Source: Tahibacter amnicola
GTDB lineage: Bacteria > Pseudomonadota > Gammaproteobacteria > Xanthomonadales > Rhodanobacteraceae
NCBI RefSeq assembly: GCF_025398735.1
Contig: NZ_CP104694.1
Coordinates: 3,683,001-3,747,000 of the forward strand
DNA length: 64,000 nt
Reading direction: 5' to 3'
Part shown: one piece after another, positions 36,693 through 46,635 of the stretch
Position numbering within the stretch: position 1 is the stretch's first letter
Layout of the letters: every line of letters begins with the position of its first letter
Made by a program: the position numbers and the translations under genes
Notes under the pieces: generated by a model
Told to the model about the DNA's origin: nothing
Seen by the model: the letters and a program-made list of their open reading frames with translations, nothing else
Databases searched by the model: none

Positions 36693-36864
36693 AATACTCA
36701 AGGCGACAAGTTCAGCAGAATTGGGCAGACACTTAACACAGGATAATGAGAGGTTATCCCGCGTTAGGCGGCCCGCACCGCCACGAGCACCGGGAAACCG
36801 TATGAAATACCGGGTTCCCTCCGACGTTCCGACCAGCAGTATCATTTGGAACAAGGGGGACACC

Positions 36865-39800
36865 ATGGCTGACGAAACGACCTACGAGCGCGGCTCGGAA
36901 TGGCGGCAGTGGGATCTGCACGTTCACACTCCCGCCTCCTTTCACTGGCGCGGGAAGAAGTTTCAGGGCGATCCGCTATCGGACGCCAACAAGCCGCTCG
37001 TCGACGAAATGATCGCAGCCTTGAACGCAGCCACGCCGGCGGTGTTCGCGCTGATGGACTACTGGACCTTCGACGGCTGGTTCGCGTTGCGGAACCGCCT
37101 CAAAGACGCCGACGCTCCTCCGCTCACCAAGACGGTGTTTCCCGGCATTGAGCTGCGCCTGGCGGCTCCGACGAAAGTGCGCCTCAACGCGCACGTCCTG
37201 TTCTCCGATCACGTCGATGATCAGACCCTACGTGACTTTCAATCCCGCCTTAAACTCAGCCTGGTCAATCGCCCCCTATCCGACGCGGCCCTTGTTGACC
37301 TTGCACGCAACCACATCGGCGAGCCGAAGCTTCTTCTTCACGGACACAAGAAGGCCGAGGTCGATGCCGACGATGCCAAGGCCTATCTTGCGGGCGCCGA
37401 AATCGCCGAACTGACCTGCGAAAGCTACCAGGACGCTATCGCTCGAGTGCCGAACGACCAGGCCATTGGGTACATGCCGTATGACACCAGCGACGGATTG
37501 AAAGAGGTGAAGTGGCAAGAACACTACGCCTACTTTCTCGGGCTGGTCCGGAGTTCACCCATTTTCGAATCGCGGAACCTCGACATTCGTGGCGCGTTCG
37601 TCAACGAACCGACACCGGGCAACGCGAAATATATCGACGATTTTCAGCAGGGATTGCAGCGGGTTCCGCGTCTTGTGGTCGCCGGCAGCGACGCCCATTG
37701 CTTCGTTGGGACGCCAGGGGACAACGACCGCCGAGGGTATGGCGATTTTCCATCCGGAAAGGCCACATGGATCAAGGCGGACCCTACGTTTCGTGGTCTG
37801 CAGCAGGCAATCATGGAGCCTGCCAAACGCTCCCATATTGGCCAGGAACTACCGCCAAAACTGGCCGAAGTAGCCGCGAACAAACACTACTTCATCGAGT
37901 CCATCGAGGTTGAAAAAGAACCCACGTCGAATCCGAGCGGCGATTGGTTGACGGGAACGAAGCTGCCACTGAATACGGACTTGGTCGCCATTATCGGAAA
38001 CAAGGGCAGCGGCAAGAGCGCGTTGACGGATGTGCTCGCTCTGCTGGGCAATTCTCGCCAATCGAGCCATTTCACCTTTCTTACCCGCAACCGGTTCCGT
38101 GGAAAATCCGGCGATCCGGCAAAGCACTTCGTCGCGAAGATTAACTGGCTGGATGGAAGCAACGAGTCTCGTAACCTGAATAGCGATCCGTCGTCAGAAA
38201 AGGTCGAGCTGGTTAGGTACATCCCGCAAGGGCATTTTGAAGAGCTCTGCAACGCCCATGTCAGTGGGCGCTCTGACGCCTTTGAGAACGAGCTGCGATC
38301 TGTCATTTTTTCCCACGCGGATGAGGCCATCCGACTCGGCGCACTCGACTTCGACCAGCTCATCGAACAGCAGGAAAAGACCGTCCGCCAGCAGCTCAAC
38401 GAGTTTCGCAAGGACCTGCGCCGAATCAATCAGGAAATCGCAACCTATGAGGAGCAGCTTCAGCCCGACGTAAAGCGGTCGCTGGAGGAGCAGCTAGCCC
38501 TAAAGCAACGACAGATCGATGAGCACCAAAAGCTTCGCCCGCCTGATCTGCCCAAACCGGACGATCAGCTGACACCCGAGCAACAGCAGGTGTCCAGCGC
38601 ACTGGATGCCATCGCGCAGGAACTGCAGCAGCTAGATCAGCAACGACTCAGCGACTCTACGGCGTCATCGGCCATTGCTTCGAAACTGAAAGCGATTCAG
38701 AACGTGCGCGAACAGCTGCGCCTGATCGAGCGCACCTATGGGCAATTTGTTGAGGACACGGCCAGAGATCTCGCAACCTTGGGCTTGAAGGTTGCCCAGA
38801 TCGCCTCTTTCACTACCACCAACCAACCCCTCAACGAGTGCGCGGCTGCGGTCGCCAGTGAGCAGGAAGGACTCAAGGCGTCGACGGCGACGGTGACGCA
38901 ACGTAGGAGTGAGCTGGTCGCGAAACAGGGTGAATTGAAAGCCAAACTCAACGAGCCCCAGCTTCTCTATCAGAACCATCTCAAATCGATCGAAAACTGG
39001 ACGGCGAAGCAGACGGAATTGACGGGTACGGCCGACGCACCGGACACGTTCAAGGGTCTTGAGGCACGTATCGCCCAGATTGACGAATTGCCAGGCCTGC
39101 TTGAGCAACATCGAGCACGCCGCGCCGAGATCGCCGGCGAGATCTTCGATACGTTAGATGCCCAGCGCCGTGCTCGTGAAGAGCTTTTCAAACCCGTGCA
39201 GGATCTCATCCAGAACAACAGTCTGATCAGGGACGACTACAAATTGCAGTTTCGAGCGACCTTGGCTGGATCGATCGATGCATTCGCAACGAGCTTGTTC
39301 ACGCTCATCAAGCAGACTGTTGGCGAGTTCCGTGGCGAGGACGACAGCTTCAACGCCGTACGAAGGCTTGCCGAGCCGCTGGACTTCAATAAGCGCGAGG
39401 AGGCATTGGCGTTTGCAGATCAGCTGAGCGGAAAAATAGCCTCGGCCGCGACCAGCAGTGGGGGCAAGGCGGTCATTGGCATTGCCCCGTTGCTCAGAAA
39501 AGACAAGACGGCGAGCGAGGTCTACGACCTGGTGTACGGAATGTCCTTCCTTGAGCCGCGTTACTCGCTGCTATTTCAAGACACGCAGATCGAACAACTA
39601 TCGCCTGGGCAGCGTGGGGCATTGCTCCTCATTTTCTACCTTCTCGTCGACAAGGGTAGGAATCCCATCATTCTCGATCAGCCAGAGGAGAACCTCGACA
39701 ACGAAACCGTCGTCAGCCTCCTGGTTCCTGTGCTTACGCAGGCCAAGAAGCGCCGGCAAATCATCATGGCGACGCACAATCCGAACCTTGCGGTGGTGTG

Positions 39801-39963
39801 CGACGCCGAGCAGATCATCTGGTCCAACTTCGATCGCAAAACGCGATCTCGTATTTCTTACGCCGCGGGATCGATCGAGAACCCGGCGACCAATCGTCAC
39901 GTCGTCGACGTACTCGAGGGAACCAAGCCTGCTTTCGACAATCGGCGCATCAAGTATTTGTGA
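36865..39963 (+). CDS. PHP-domain SMC-like ATPase (TrlF family), putative defence protein
   Basis: 1,032 residues from ATG 36865 with AAGGGGGA upstream. The N-terminal PHP phosphoesterase/nuclease domain shows WDLHVHTP (H19, H21) and later DAHC. The rest is an SMC/RecN-type ATPase: Walker A GNKGSGKSALTD near residue 378, a long coiled coil (about 530-820), ABC signature LSPGQRGALLL and Walker B IILDQPEENLDN near 935, then a D-loop-like TTHNPNL region. Proteins of this plan occur in defence islands and are thought to act on foreign nucleic acid; the substrate is not known. It stands alone, divergent from the KfrA-like gene. Confidence 0.85.
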   Translation: MADETTYERGSEWRQWDLHVHTPASFHWRGKKFQGDPLSDANKPLVDEMIAALNAATPAVFALMDYWTFDGWFALRNRLKDADAPPLTKTVFPGIELRLAAPTKVRLNAHVLFSDHVDDQTLRDFQSRLKLSLVNRPLSDAALVDLARNHIGEPKLLLHGHKKAEVDADDAKAYLAGAEIAELTCESYQDAIARVPNDQAIGYMPYDTSDGLKEVKWQEHYAYFLGLVRSSPIFESRNLDIRGAFVNEPTPGNAKYIDDFQQGLQRVPRLVVAGSDAHCFVGTPGDNDRRGYGDFPSGKATWIKADPTFRGLQQAIMEPAKRSHIGQELPPKLAEVAANKHYFIESIEVEKEPTSNPSGDWLTGTKLPLNTDLVAIIGNKGSGKSALTDVLALLGNSRQSSHFTFLTRNRFRGKSGDPAKHFVAKINWLDGSNESRNLNSDPSSEKVELVRYIPQGHFEELCNAHVSGRSDAFENELRSVIFSHADEAIRLGALDFDQLIEQQEKTVRQQLNEFRKDLRRINQEIATYEEQLQPDVKRSLEEQLALKQRQIDEHQKLRPPDLPKPDDQLTPEQQQVSSALDAIAQELQQLDQQRLSDSTASSAIASKLKAIQNVREQLRLIERTYGQFVEDTARDLATLGLKVAQIASFTTTNQPLNECAAAVASEQEGLKASTATVTQRRSELVAKQGELKAKLNEPQLLYQNHLKSIENWTAKQTELTGTADAPDTFKGLEARIAQIDELPGLLEQHRARRAEIAGEIFDTLDAQRRAREELFKPVQDLIQNNSLIRDDYKLQFRATLAGSIDAFATSLFTLIKQTVGEFRGEDDSFNAVRRLAEPLDFNKREEALAFADQLSGKIASAATSSGGKAVIGIAPLLRKDKTASEVYDLVYGMSFLEPRYSLLFQDTQIEQLSPGQRGALLLIFYLLVDKGRNPIILDQPEENLDNETVVSLLVPVLTQAKKRRQIIMATHNPNLAVVCDAEQIIWSNFDRKTRSRISYAAGSIENPATNRHVVDVLEGTKPAFDNRRIKYL

Positions 39964-39974
39964 TGCGCGGACGT

Positions 39975-40139
39975 TCAAAAGCCCAAGAATGATCGCTGAG
40001 TAGCCGGGAGCAACTGGTCCTTGTCACCGATCGTCGAGGCTTTCAGGCGACGAGCACCGTCCGGCGAAACCACGGAAATCTCTTTGTGTTGCACGAGGCG
40101 CTCCAATGCTTCTTTGTAACGCACGCTATCGGCCGGTGA
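39975..40139 (-). pseudogene. 3' remnant of an unknown gene
   Basis: The minus strand reads RYKEALERLVQHKEISVVS then PDGARRLKASTIGDKDQLL...FLGF to a stop, plausible as a protein C-terminus with a winged-helix look. Its upstream part is replaced by the Tn3 fragment from about 40140. Identity unknown. Confidence 0.3.
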
Positions 40140-40892
40140 GAGATTGCACGTGGTCGCGAACAGCTCGCCGCGGACTACCGCGACCAGCTGCTGCCATGGA
40201 GCGAGTGCGAGCCGTTGCTGCCGGACTATTGCCGCCAGCTGGGTTTGCCGGCGACCGCGACCGAGTTCGTCAACGCCCTGCATCTGCGGTTGTCGAAGAC
40301 GGCCGAGCTGACCGACGCGGGCTACCTCGAAAACGGCCAGGTCGTCATCGACGAAGACGGCATTCCGGTACTCAAGCGCACCAAAGCCAAGGACGCCACC
40401 AGCAGCGCCCGCGCCTTGGAAACGGTGATCCTCGATCGCATGCGCGAGCGCAGCGTCATCGAGGTGCTGTGCGACACCGCGCATTGGACGGGATGGAGTC
40501 GGCATTTCGGGCCGCTGTCGGGTTCCGATGCAAAGATCGACCAGCCGACCGCACGGTACGTGGCCACCACGTTCACCTACGGCTGCAACCTCGGGCCAGC
40601 CCAGGCTGCACGCCATTTCCGCGGCGCGATTTCTTCGCACATGCTCTCGTTCGTCAACCGCCGGCACGTCGACGCGAACAAACTCGCCGCGGCGTGCCGC
40701 GACATCATCAACAGCTATGCCGGCCTGCAGCTGCCGAAGTTCTGGGGCGATGGCAAGTCGGCGGCCGCCGACGGCACCAAGTACGACCTGTACGACCAGA
40801 ACCTGCTCGCGTCATACCACATCCGCTATGGCGGCTACGGCGGCATCGCGTACCACCACGTCTCCGATACCTACATCGCGCTGTTCAGCCAC
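40140..40892 (+). pseudogene. Tn3-family transposase fragment
   Basis: About 250 residues of a Tn3 TnpA middle region (TTFTYGCNLGPAQAARH, YHIRYGGYGGIAYHHVSDT), open on both sides and without start or proper end. After ALFSH the frame leaves the family and enters the back of a permease gene, so the fragment ends near 40892. It differs clearly from the complete Tn3 transposase at 57644 and so comes from another element. Confidence 0.75.
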
Positions 40893-41411
40893 AAACAAGC
40901 CGATGCTCGGCAGGCCCGCGTTCTTGGTGACGGAATTGACCAGCAAGTTGGTGGAAGTGCCGATCAAGGTGCACACGCCACCGAATTGGCTCGCATAAGA
41001 CAATGGGATCAGCAGCTTCGAGGTGGGAATGTGGCGTTGGTGCGCTACCGTGAGTACAACCGGAAGAAAGACCGCCACCGCCGCCGTATTGTTGATGAAG
41101 GCGGATACCGTGGCGACCAGCGCAATCATGGTCAGCAGGAGGGCAGGGCCATTGACGCCCACCAGGGCCAGCAGCCGCGCCAAACCATCCAATGCGCCCG
41201 TCTCGCGCAGTGCGGCGCTTACCACGAACATTGCCGCGACCGTGATCGTGGCTGGATTCGCAAATCCGCTCAGGCTTTCCTTGGGCGTGACCAAGCCCAC
41301 TGTGACGAGTGCCCCGAGGACCAGCAGCGCCACGATTTCCGCCGGCCATCGTTCGCTGATGAACAGCGCGATAGCAACGACGGTGATTCCACAGACCCAC
41401 CAAACTTCCAT
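40893..41411 (-). pseudogene. SLC13-family permease, 3' truncated
   Basis: About 173 N-terminal residues of a divalent-anion:Na+ symporter-type permease (SLC13/DASS): several membrane helices and the motif FINNTAAVAVFLP and CTLIGTSTNLLVNS. The protein breaks after GLPSIGLF where the Tn3 fragment begins; a full permease would be 400-600 residues. The start ATG 41411 is 31 bases from an IS66 element that separates it from its promoter. Confidence 0.75.
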
Positions 41412-41452
41412 CGTTTCTATCCCGATTCCTGCGCGCCCAATGTAACCGTTAA

Positions 41453-43087
41453 CTACCGGACGTACTTGCCACCTTCCCGCTGCAGCGTGTAGAGGATGGA
41501 TCGAAGCGGGGCGTCAGCGAAGTGCTGTTTCCAAAGTCTGGGCGTGAGCTCATGAACGCGTGAAGCGGGATGTTGGCCGACGCGCTGTAGGACGTCGACG
41601 AGGTAGGTGTAAGGATCGATGCCGTGTAGCTGGCAGGTAACGATCAGGCTCTGCACGATGCCGACGTGCTTGGCGCCCAGCTCTGTCCAACAGAAGAGCC
41701 AATTGCGGCGTCCCATGGGGATGGGCCGCAAGCTGCGTTCGAGATGATTGGTGTCGATCGGTACATCGGGATCGGTCAGGTAGACCGACAGCGCGACACG
41801 CCGTTCCCAGGCATAACTGAGTGCCTTGGTGAAGGGATTGCTGGGTAATAGGTCTGGTCGTCGTCGTTGTTGTTCGACCCAGTCAAAGAACCACTCGATC
41901 CGGGGTTTGCTGTGCGTGGCGCGGAAGTTCTGTTTGTCTTCGGCGGCAAGATTTCGATCGCGTATGTCTTGCTCGATTTCGTAGAGCGCGCCGATCAGCT
42001 CCAGCGCTTGTGCGGTGCCCTCGGGGTCGCTGCTCTGCGCGTCAAAGAACTCACGACGGCAGTGCGCCCAGCATTGGGCATGCGTGACGCCGGTTTGCTG
42101 CGCGTAGCGCGCATAGGCGGCGTAGCCGTCGGACACCAGCACGGCGTTGTCGCGCTGATGCAGACCCAGCGTTTGGGCGACCACGGTGTGCGCTCGTGTA
42201 GTGGCGAATGGGAAGCACACCTCGTCCTTGTCGCCGTATACCGGCCAGAAGTAGCCGGTTTTCATCTTGCCCTTGCCGGCCTGTCCGGCCTTGATCGGCG
42301 TCTCGTCCATCGCGATCACGCGACTGTCGCGGATCGAGGTCAGCTGCGCCTCATAGATCGGATACAGCAACGCACAGATCTGCTGACTGAGCTGGTTGAG
42401 CCAAGGGCGGCTCACGGTAATGCCGGCATCGCCCAGTTGCTGGTGTTGGCGATAGAACGGCAGGTGGTAGCGGAATTTGTTGACCAAGAGGCCCGCGCAA
42501 AAGCTCACATCGGCGCGGCTGCCCTCGAGCACGCCGGAAGGCGCGGGCGCGCACAACAGTTCACCCGTATCGCGTTGCTTGTACACCGGCCGCACGTATT
42601 TGATCACCACAAAGCTGGCCGGCTGCTGCGCCACCCGGAAGCTCTCTTTGTCGCCGATGTGCTCATACGCATCCGGCGCGAGCGCATCCATCCGCGGTGT
42701 GGTGACGACCACCGTATACATCGGTACACGTGATTCGTCGAAGAACGGTACGCTCTCGCTCTGCGCCGCATCGGTACGCGGTTTGCTCCGAACATGGGCA
42801 GGCACAACCTGTGACGACGCCGGCAATGACGCAATCTTTGCCGGATCGATCAGCATCGCATCAAGCGCCATCTGCGCCGGGTTGTCGATCAAACGGCGCT
42901 CACTTTTCTGGCCAAATATCTGGCGCTTGAGCCAGTCCAATTCGTTCGCCAGCGTGTCGATCCGATTCGTCAGTGTGCCAGCCAGATCGACCACCTGCTG
43001 CGGGCTCATTTGAGCCGCTTCAGACAGTGTCAATGTCGCTGCTGGCGAAGGACGTTTCATGGTCATAGCGTACGCGATTGTGTACAC
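41453..43087 (-). CDS. tnpC: IS66 transposase TnpC
   Basis: 544 residues, full length for IS66 TnpC: N-terminal coiled coil with LKRQIFGQKSERR, zinc-binding region, and DDE core (VIAMDETPIKAG, VLVSDGYAAYA, HLERSLRPI). It starts inside the preceding gene (24-base overlap) and ends 12 bases from the element's tip. Confidence 0.93.
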   Translation of the reverse strand: MYTIAYAMTMKRPSPAATLTLSEAAQMSPQQVVDLAGTLTNRIDTLANELDWLKRQIFGQKSERRLIDNPAQMALDAMLIDPAKIASLPASSQVVPAHVRSKPRTDAAQSESVPFFDESRVPMYTVVVTTPRMDALAPDAYEHIGDKESFRVAQQPASFVVIKYVRPVYKQRDTGELLCAPAPSGVLEGSRADVSFCAGLLVNKFRYHLPFYRQHQQLGDAGITVSRPWLNQLSQQICALLYPIYEAQLTSIRDSRVIAMDETPIKAGQAGKGKMKTGYFWPVYGDKDEVCFPFATTRAHTVVAQTLGLHQRDNAVLVSDGYAAYARYAQQTGVTHAQCWAHCRREFFDAQSSDPEGTAQALELIGALYEIEQDIRDRNLAAEDKQNFRATHSKPRIEWFFDWVEQQRRRPDLLPSNPFTKALSYAWERRVALSVYLTDPDVPIDTNHLERSLRPIPMGRRNWLFCWTELGAKHVGIVQSLIVTCQLHGIDPYTYLVDVLQRVGQHPASRVHELTPRLWKQHFADAPLRSILYTLQREGGKYVR

Positions 43088-43449
43088 GATGTATCGGCAT
43101 TCCCGCGCTGCAAAACGTAGCGTTTGCGCCTAGACGTATTCGCTACATCGATCCCTTCAAGCAACAGCTTCAACGCCGTCCAGTCCATCTCGCGCGATCG
43201 CACCTTGCGCCAATCACGGATGAAACAACCGCGCTCCAACCGCTTGCTCCACACGCACCAACCGCTGCGGTCGAAGTACAGCACTTTCGTCTGCGTACCA
43301 CGCCGGTTCACGAAGACGAACAGCTGTCCGCTCAGCGGATCACAGCGCAGATCGGAACGCACCAAAGCGCTCAATCCGTCGAACGACTTGCGCATGTCCG
43401 CCGGATGGCCATACAGCTGCACGCGGATCTGGCCTTCCGGAAAGAACAT
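43063..43449 (-). CDS. tnpB: IS66 accessory protein TnpB (Orf2)
   Basis: 128 residues with the family signature: ADMRKSFDGLSALV, GQLFVFVNRRGTQTKVLYFD and GCFIRDW-type end. Required with TnpA and TnpC for IS66 transposition. Its start touches the stop of TnpA at 43449. Confidence 0.92.
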   Translation of the reverse strand: MFFPEGQIRVQLYGHPADMRKSFDGLSALVRSDLRCDPLSGQLFVFVNRRGTQTKVLYFDRSGWCVWSKRLERGCFIRDWRKVRSREMDWTALKLLLEGIDVANTSRRKRYVLQRGNADTSCTQSRTL

Positions 43450-43772
43450 CAGCCGCGCACCACGTGAATCACCAGGCCACCGCCCAGATCCAGCCGGATC
43501 TCCGTGCGAAGACTCGCTCCCGAAATCGGCGACGATGCGGCACTGGCACCTACCACACCCAAATCCACGAAAGGCGACTTACGCGATGAAGCCGCCGGCG
43601 CCAAACGCGAATCGACCAGCAAGCCACGCCACCGATACACACTGGCCGCACTGATCCCTTCGCGCTCGCAGAACGCCGCGACCGAAAGATCGCTGCGCTC
43701 CAATCGCGACAACACCTCTCGCCACTGCGATTCGCTGCGTCGAATCCGAATACCTGCCGCCTTGCTCGCCAT
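43449..43772 (-). CDS. tnpA: IS66 accessory protein TnpA (Orf1)
   Basis: 107 residues with a helix-turn-helix (LSVAAFCEREGISAASVYRW), the DNA-binding OrfA of IS66 elements. First gene of the element. Confidence 0.88.
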   Translation of the reverse strand: MASKAAGIRIRRSESQWREVLSRLERSDLSVAAFCEREGISAASVYRWRGLLVDSRLAPAASSRKSPFVDLGVVGASAASSPISGASLRTEIRLDLGGGLVIHVVRG

Positions 43773-43874
43773 ACCTCATCTCCACTCGTCTCGACACCCG
43801 TCGTGTCGGCGCCCATTTTCGGGGCTTCGCGCGAGAGGGGAAGGACGCCGGGGAGTTAACGCTTACCGCCCAAT

Positions 43875-44181
43875 GATCCAGGCGTGGCACGAACCTCACT
43901 GATCGGGCGCCGACCCCGTTCGCGTAAAGCGGCGATCATATCGGCTCTGTGCTGGCATCGTGAGACGAGTCCGTCTGCAGCCGGACATTACTCGCGTACT
44001 TGTTTCAAAACTATTCTTAACTAATTGATCTGTAATAACTTTGACCCTGGCGTGCCAGGCCCGAGGTTGCTCTACTGGCGAGTGCTGGTGGGCACAGCCC
44101 CTGGTGGCGCTGTTGCGGCATTCTCGCTGCCGTCCGAGCCGCACCATCGCGACAGGCACCAGTTCCCTTGCTTCCGCAGAC
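43875..44181. other. intergenic, no gene recognised
   Basis: About 307 bases; the part next to the IS66 duplication is the former upstream region of the cut SLC13 permease gene. No convincing ORF, RNA or repeat seen. Confidence 0.5.
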
Positions 44182-44436
44182 CTACTGTGAGGGTGCCTTG
44201 AGGCGTACACCACGCCCCGAGCCCTGGCTGGGCATGTTTTCGCCGATCAATTCGATGCCTGCGGTATCCAAAGCGGCGATGATCTTGGCAAGCGTGTCTA
44301 CCACGCCGCGGACGTTGCCGGGGCTGGCCTCCATCCGCTGAATGGTCGGCAATGACACGCCCGCTTTTTCGGCCAACGTCTTTTGGTCCATACCTGCCAA
44401 GGCGCGCGCAGCGCGAAGTTGCGCGGCGGTAATCAT
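44182..44436 (-). CDS. small XRE-family HTH regulator
   Basis: 84 residues with a full HTH (LRAARALAGMDQKTLAEKAG...SLPTIQRMEAS, residues about 7-37), like small plasmid or antitoxin-type repressors. The 301-base divergent spacer to the next gene contains GATGT-N5-ACATC (44615-44629), a possible operator. No toxin partner is encoded on its own strand. Confidence 0.8.
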   Translation of the reverse strand: MITAAQLRAARALAGMDQKTLAEKAGVSLPTIQRMEASPGNVRGVVDTLAKIIAALDTAGIELIGENMPSQGSGRGVRLKAPSQ

Positions 44437-44737
44437 GGCGACGTCCCTGCTGCGCCCGTTGGACGGCCGGATACCTGCAGTGATTTAGGAAGGGCGCTGT
44501 ACATCGAGGTGGGCGAGGTAGTGCCTGGGCGGAAGCGAGCGCGGGATGATCCTGAAGTTGGGCAGAAATTGCCACCCTGACGGCGCCGGCTTCCGAAAAT
44601 GATTACGCTGGAATGATGTATTAAACATCGACTAGAATGTATGGCGCATCATTTCTTATGGTCATGACATCGTGGTGCTGGCGCAGGTGAGCGCTGGTAG
44701 CGAAGCGCGACCCCGAAGGCGACCACGAGGCACCGGA

Positions 44738-45541
44738 ATGACTTTACCGATCAAGCGCGACGCTCTTTCCCGACGGCCGCGAGGGCCAGTTGCCCAGCCA
44801 CCGGTGCGATCAGAATCCGTTGAACCGTTGGCGCTGGATCGCATGGCGTTCGCGGGCACAGCGCATGCCCGTGCCGCGAACGGGGAAAAGATCCATGTCC
44901 AGGCGTTGTGCTGGCCCGTGATCGCAACCGCCTGGCATACCCTCAGCCAGGCGTGGAGCGCCGTTCGCGCAGAGCGGGGGACTCCGCCGCATTCCAGTTC
45001 CGGCACCTCATGGCTGAAAGAGCGTGCGCCGCAGTTGGCGGAGCCTTTCTGGAGCACGACGGCCGAGGAGAGCTCGGTTGCCGCCTTGGTGGCGCGCACC
45101 CCCGTTGAGATCGCGATTGTCGTGCTGCGCGAACGAGTGTCGGAAGGTGGCGAGCCGGGAGTCGGTCCTACGATCGCCTGGCAGGCGCTGGCCAACAGCC
45201 TGCTGGCCTACGATCAGGTTGCCCGCACGCCCGGTCGCCAGCCTTGCACGGTTCTGGTGACTGCAAATCCCGGAACCAGAAGTGAGCAGCAGGCAATGGG
45301 GGAATACGTTCGCGCGCGAACGCGTCTGCCTGACGCCACCTGGATTCGCGATCTTCAACTACGTTTCTGGGAAGAGCCCGCGGATCCCTTGCCTTTGCAA
45401 CTGGCAAATGTCGCCGCCGAAGCCGTTGCCCGCTACCTGCTCGATGAAAAGGCCGTGAATCCGGTGTTTGCCGCCGTGGAGTCGAAATTGGCACACGCGC
45501 CATTTCCCCTGCGGCACCACGTCAAGGCCGGTCGCCGTTGA
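44738..45541 (+). CDS. hypothetical protein, perhaps DUF3800-like
   Basis: 267 residues from ATG 44738. No signal or membrane helix. The C-terminal LPLQLANVAAEAVARYLL resembles the end of DUF3800 proteins, an RNase H-like family common in mobile and defence regions, but the N-terminal motif DESG was not found, so this is weak. Its neighbour 31 bases on is a small antitoxin-like gene. Confidence 0.5.
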   Translation: MTLPIKRDALSRRPRGPVAQPPVRSESVEPLALDRMAFAGTAHARAANGEKIHVQALCWPVIATAWHTLSQAWSAVRAERGTPPHSSSGTSWLKERAPQLAEPFWSTTAEESSVAALVARTPVEIAIVVLRERVSEGGEPGVGPTIAWQALANSLLAYDQVARTPGRQPCTVLVTANPGTRSEQQAMGEYVRARTRLPDATWIRDLQLRFWEEPADPLPLQLANVAAEAVARYLLDEKAVNPVFAAVESKLAHAPFPLRHHVKAGRR

Positions 45542-45572
45542 TGGTCAGCGCGGTGTTGGCGGGAGCCCCCGG

Positions 45573-45800
45573 ATGGTGAGCAAGCTCCCGGATCCCTTCG
45601 CCGGCGAGGCCCGGTGGGTAATCAAGGTGGCGACGCATCGCCTGCCCAATCGACCAGACATCATGGACTGGTACGAGCGTGAGCCCATTCCGGAACTGCA
45701 TGGACGTACGCCCGCTGAGCTTGTTCGCCTCGGAAACGCGTGGGCACTGGTGACCTACTTGGATTCGTTGGATTCGCTCGCCAGAGGTGCAGGTCGGTAG
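45573..45800 (+). CDS. small protein resembling the MbcA/ParS (DUF2384) domain
   Basis: 75 residues. The last half, IPELHGRTPAELVRLGNAWALVTYLDSL, has the pattern of the toxin-binding domain of MbcA/ParS/Xre antitoxins, but no RES toxin gene lies nearby. Possibly an orphan antitoxin or a partner of the 44738 protein. Start chosen at ATG 45573; the ribosome site is weak. Confidence 0.45.
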   Translation: MVSKLPDPFAGEARWVIKVATHRLPNRPDIMDWYEREPIPELHGRTPAELVRLGNAWALVTYLDSLDSLARGAGR

Positions 45801-46635
45801 TGGGGGCCTTCCGGAATCGCGGAAGCCGCATGCCCGCCAGGAACACCGGACGCAGGACCATTCGTCGCAAGCGGACTCTATTCTGTCATCGTATTTGACA
45901 TAATATATATATGCAGGCAAATAGCCATCCGTTCACCATGGCATTCCTGTCGTTGCTCGTTCACTAGCGGCTTACATGCCTGCGTGACCAGCGCCCGGTA
46001 GCAGTCGACCTGGTTCGCTCATCCACCATCACAAGTCGAACAGCTCCCAACGCTGACGGAACACAAGCCCCCCTGTCGCGGAGCCGGGGATCGACTCGTT
46101 GCAGGAGTCGAAGTACGTAGGGGGCCGGCCGTCACCCGCCTCTTCCTCAATCCGTTGTCTCTGCGTGGTGGGAGGCCTTGTCCGGACGTGACAGTGCATT
46201 CAACTCGTCTTCCAGTTTCTCCTGGCCAGCATTCTATGCGCCGACGGTTCGTTATACGCTTCGCTCCCTCCTTGGTCGCCCTTTTTGTGCGTTTCCGACG
46301 TTTGGTACTTTGCGCTCGTCCAGTGGCCGGATCGCGTGCTACGGCGAGACTGTGAGCCAGGTATGCACATGCTCGTTTTGCCGGATCGCCCAACCGCCGA
46401 AATTCGCCTACGGTATTTAGTTCGACTCGAACTTCTCACCCTGGCGGTTCCCGATCATCGATCTTCGCGGTACTGTGTCGCCAGCTAGCAAGCTAATTGT
46501 GTTGTGCGCCAACTTAGGTATTTTCAATCGTGTGATTGAAGTTGCGGCGAAATCATTTCGGAAACACGCACAGCAAACGTGTTCCGCTGGACAGAAGAAA
46601 TCCGAACTGCGCACACCTTCCTGATTTTTCTCTAG
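45801..46635. other. intergenic region without a gene
   Basis: About 835 bases. Holds an AT-only run (about 45900-45912) and a 6-bp stem CGACTC/GAGTCG at 46092-46110. Open frames here are short and overlap in several phases, so I take it as eroded or non-coding DNA. Confidence 0.45.

Larger units (their letters stand above)
41442..43866 (-). mobile_element. complete IS66-family element with 8-bp target duplication
   Basis: Terminal repeats begin GTAACCGTTAACT at 41442 and, on the other strand, GTAAGCGTTAACT at 43866. They are flanked by the direct repeat CGCCCAAT (41434-41441 and 43867-43874), the 8-bp duplication expected of IS66. Three genes inside, all minus strand. The perfect duplication points to recent transposition. 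Confidence 0.93.

Noticed and set aside
46081-46120. Short hairpin CGACTC/GAGTCG as an integron or attachment site
   Set aside because: Only six base pairs, no integrase or core site beside it.
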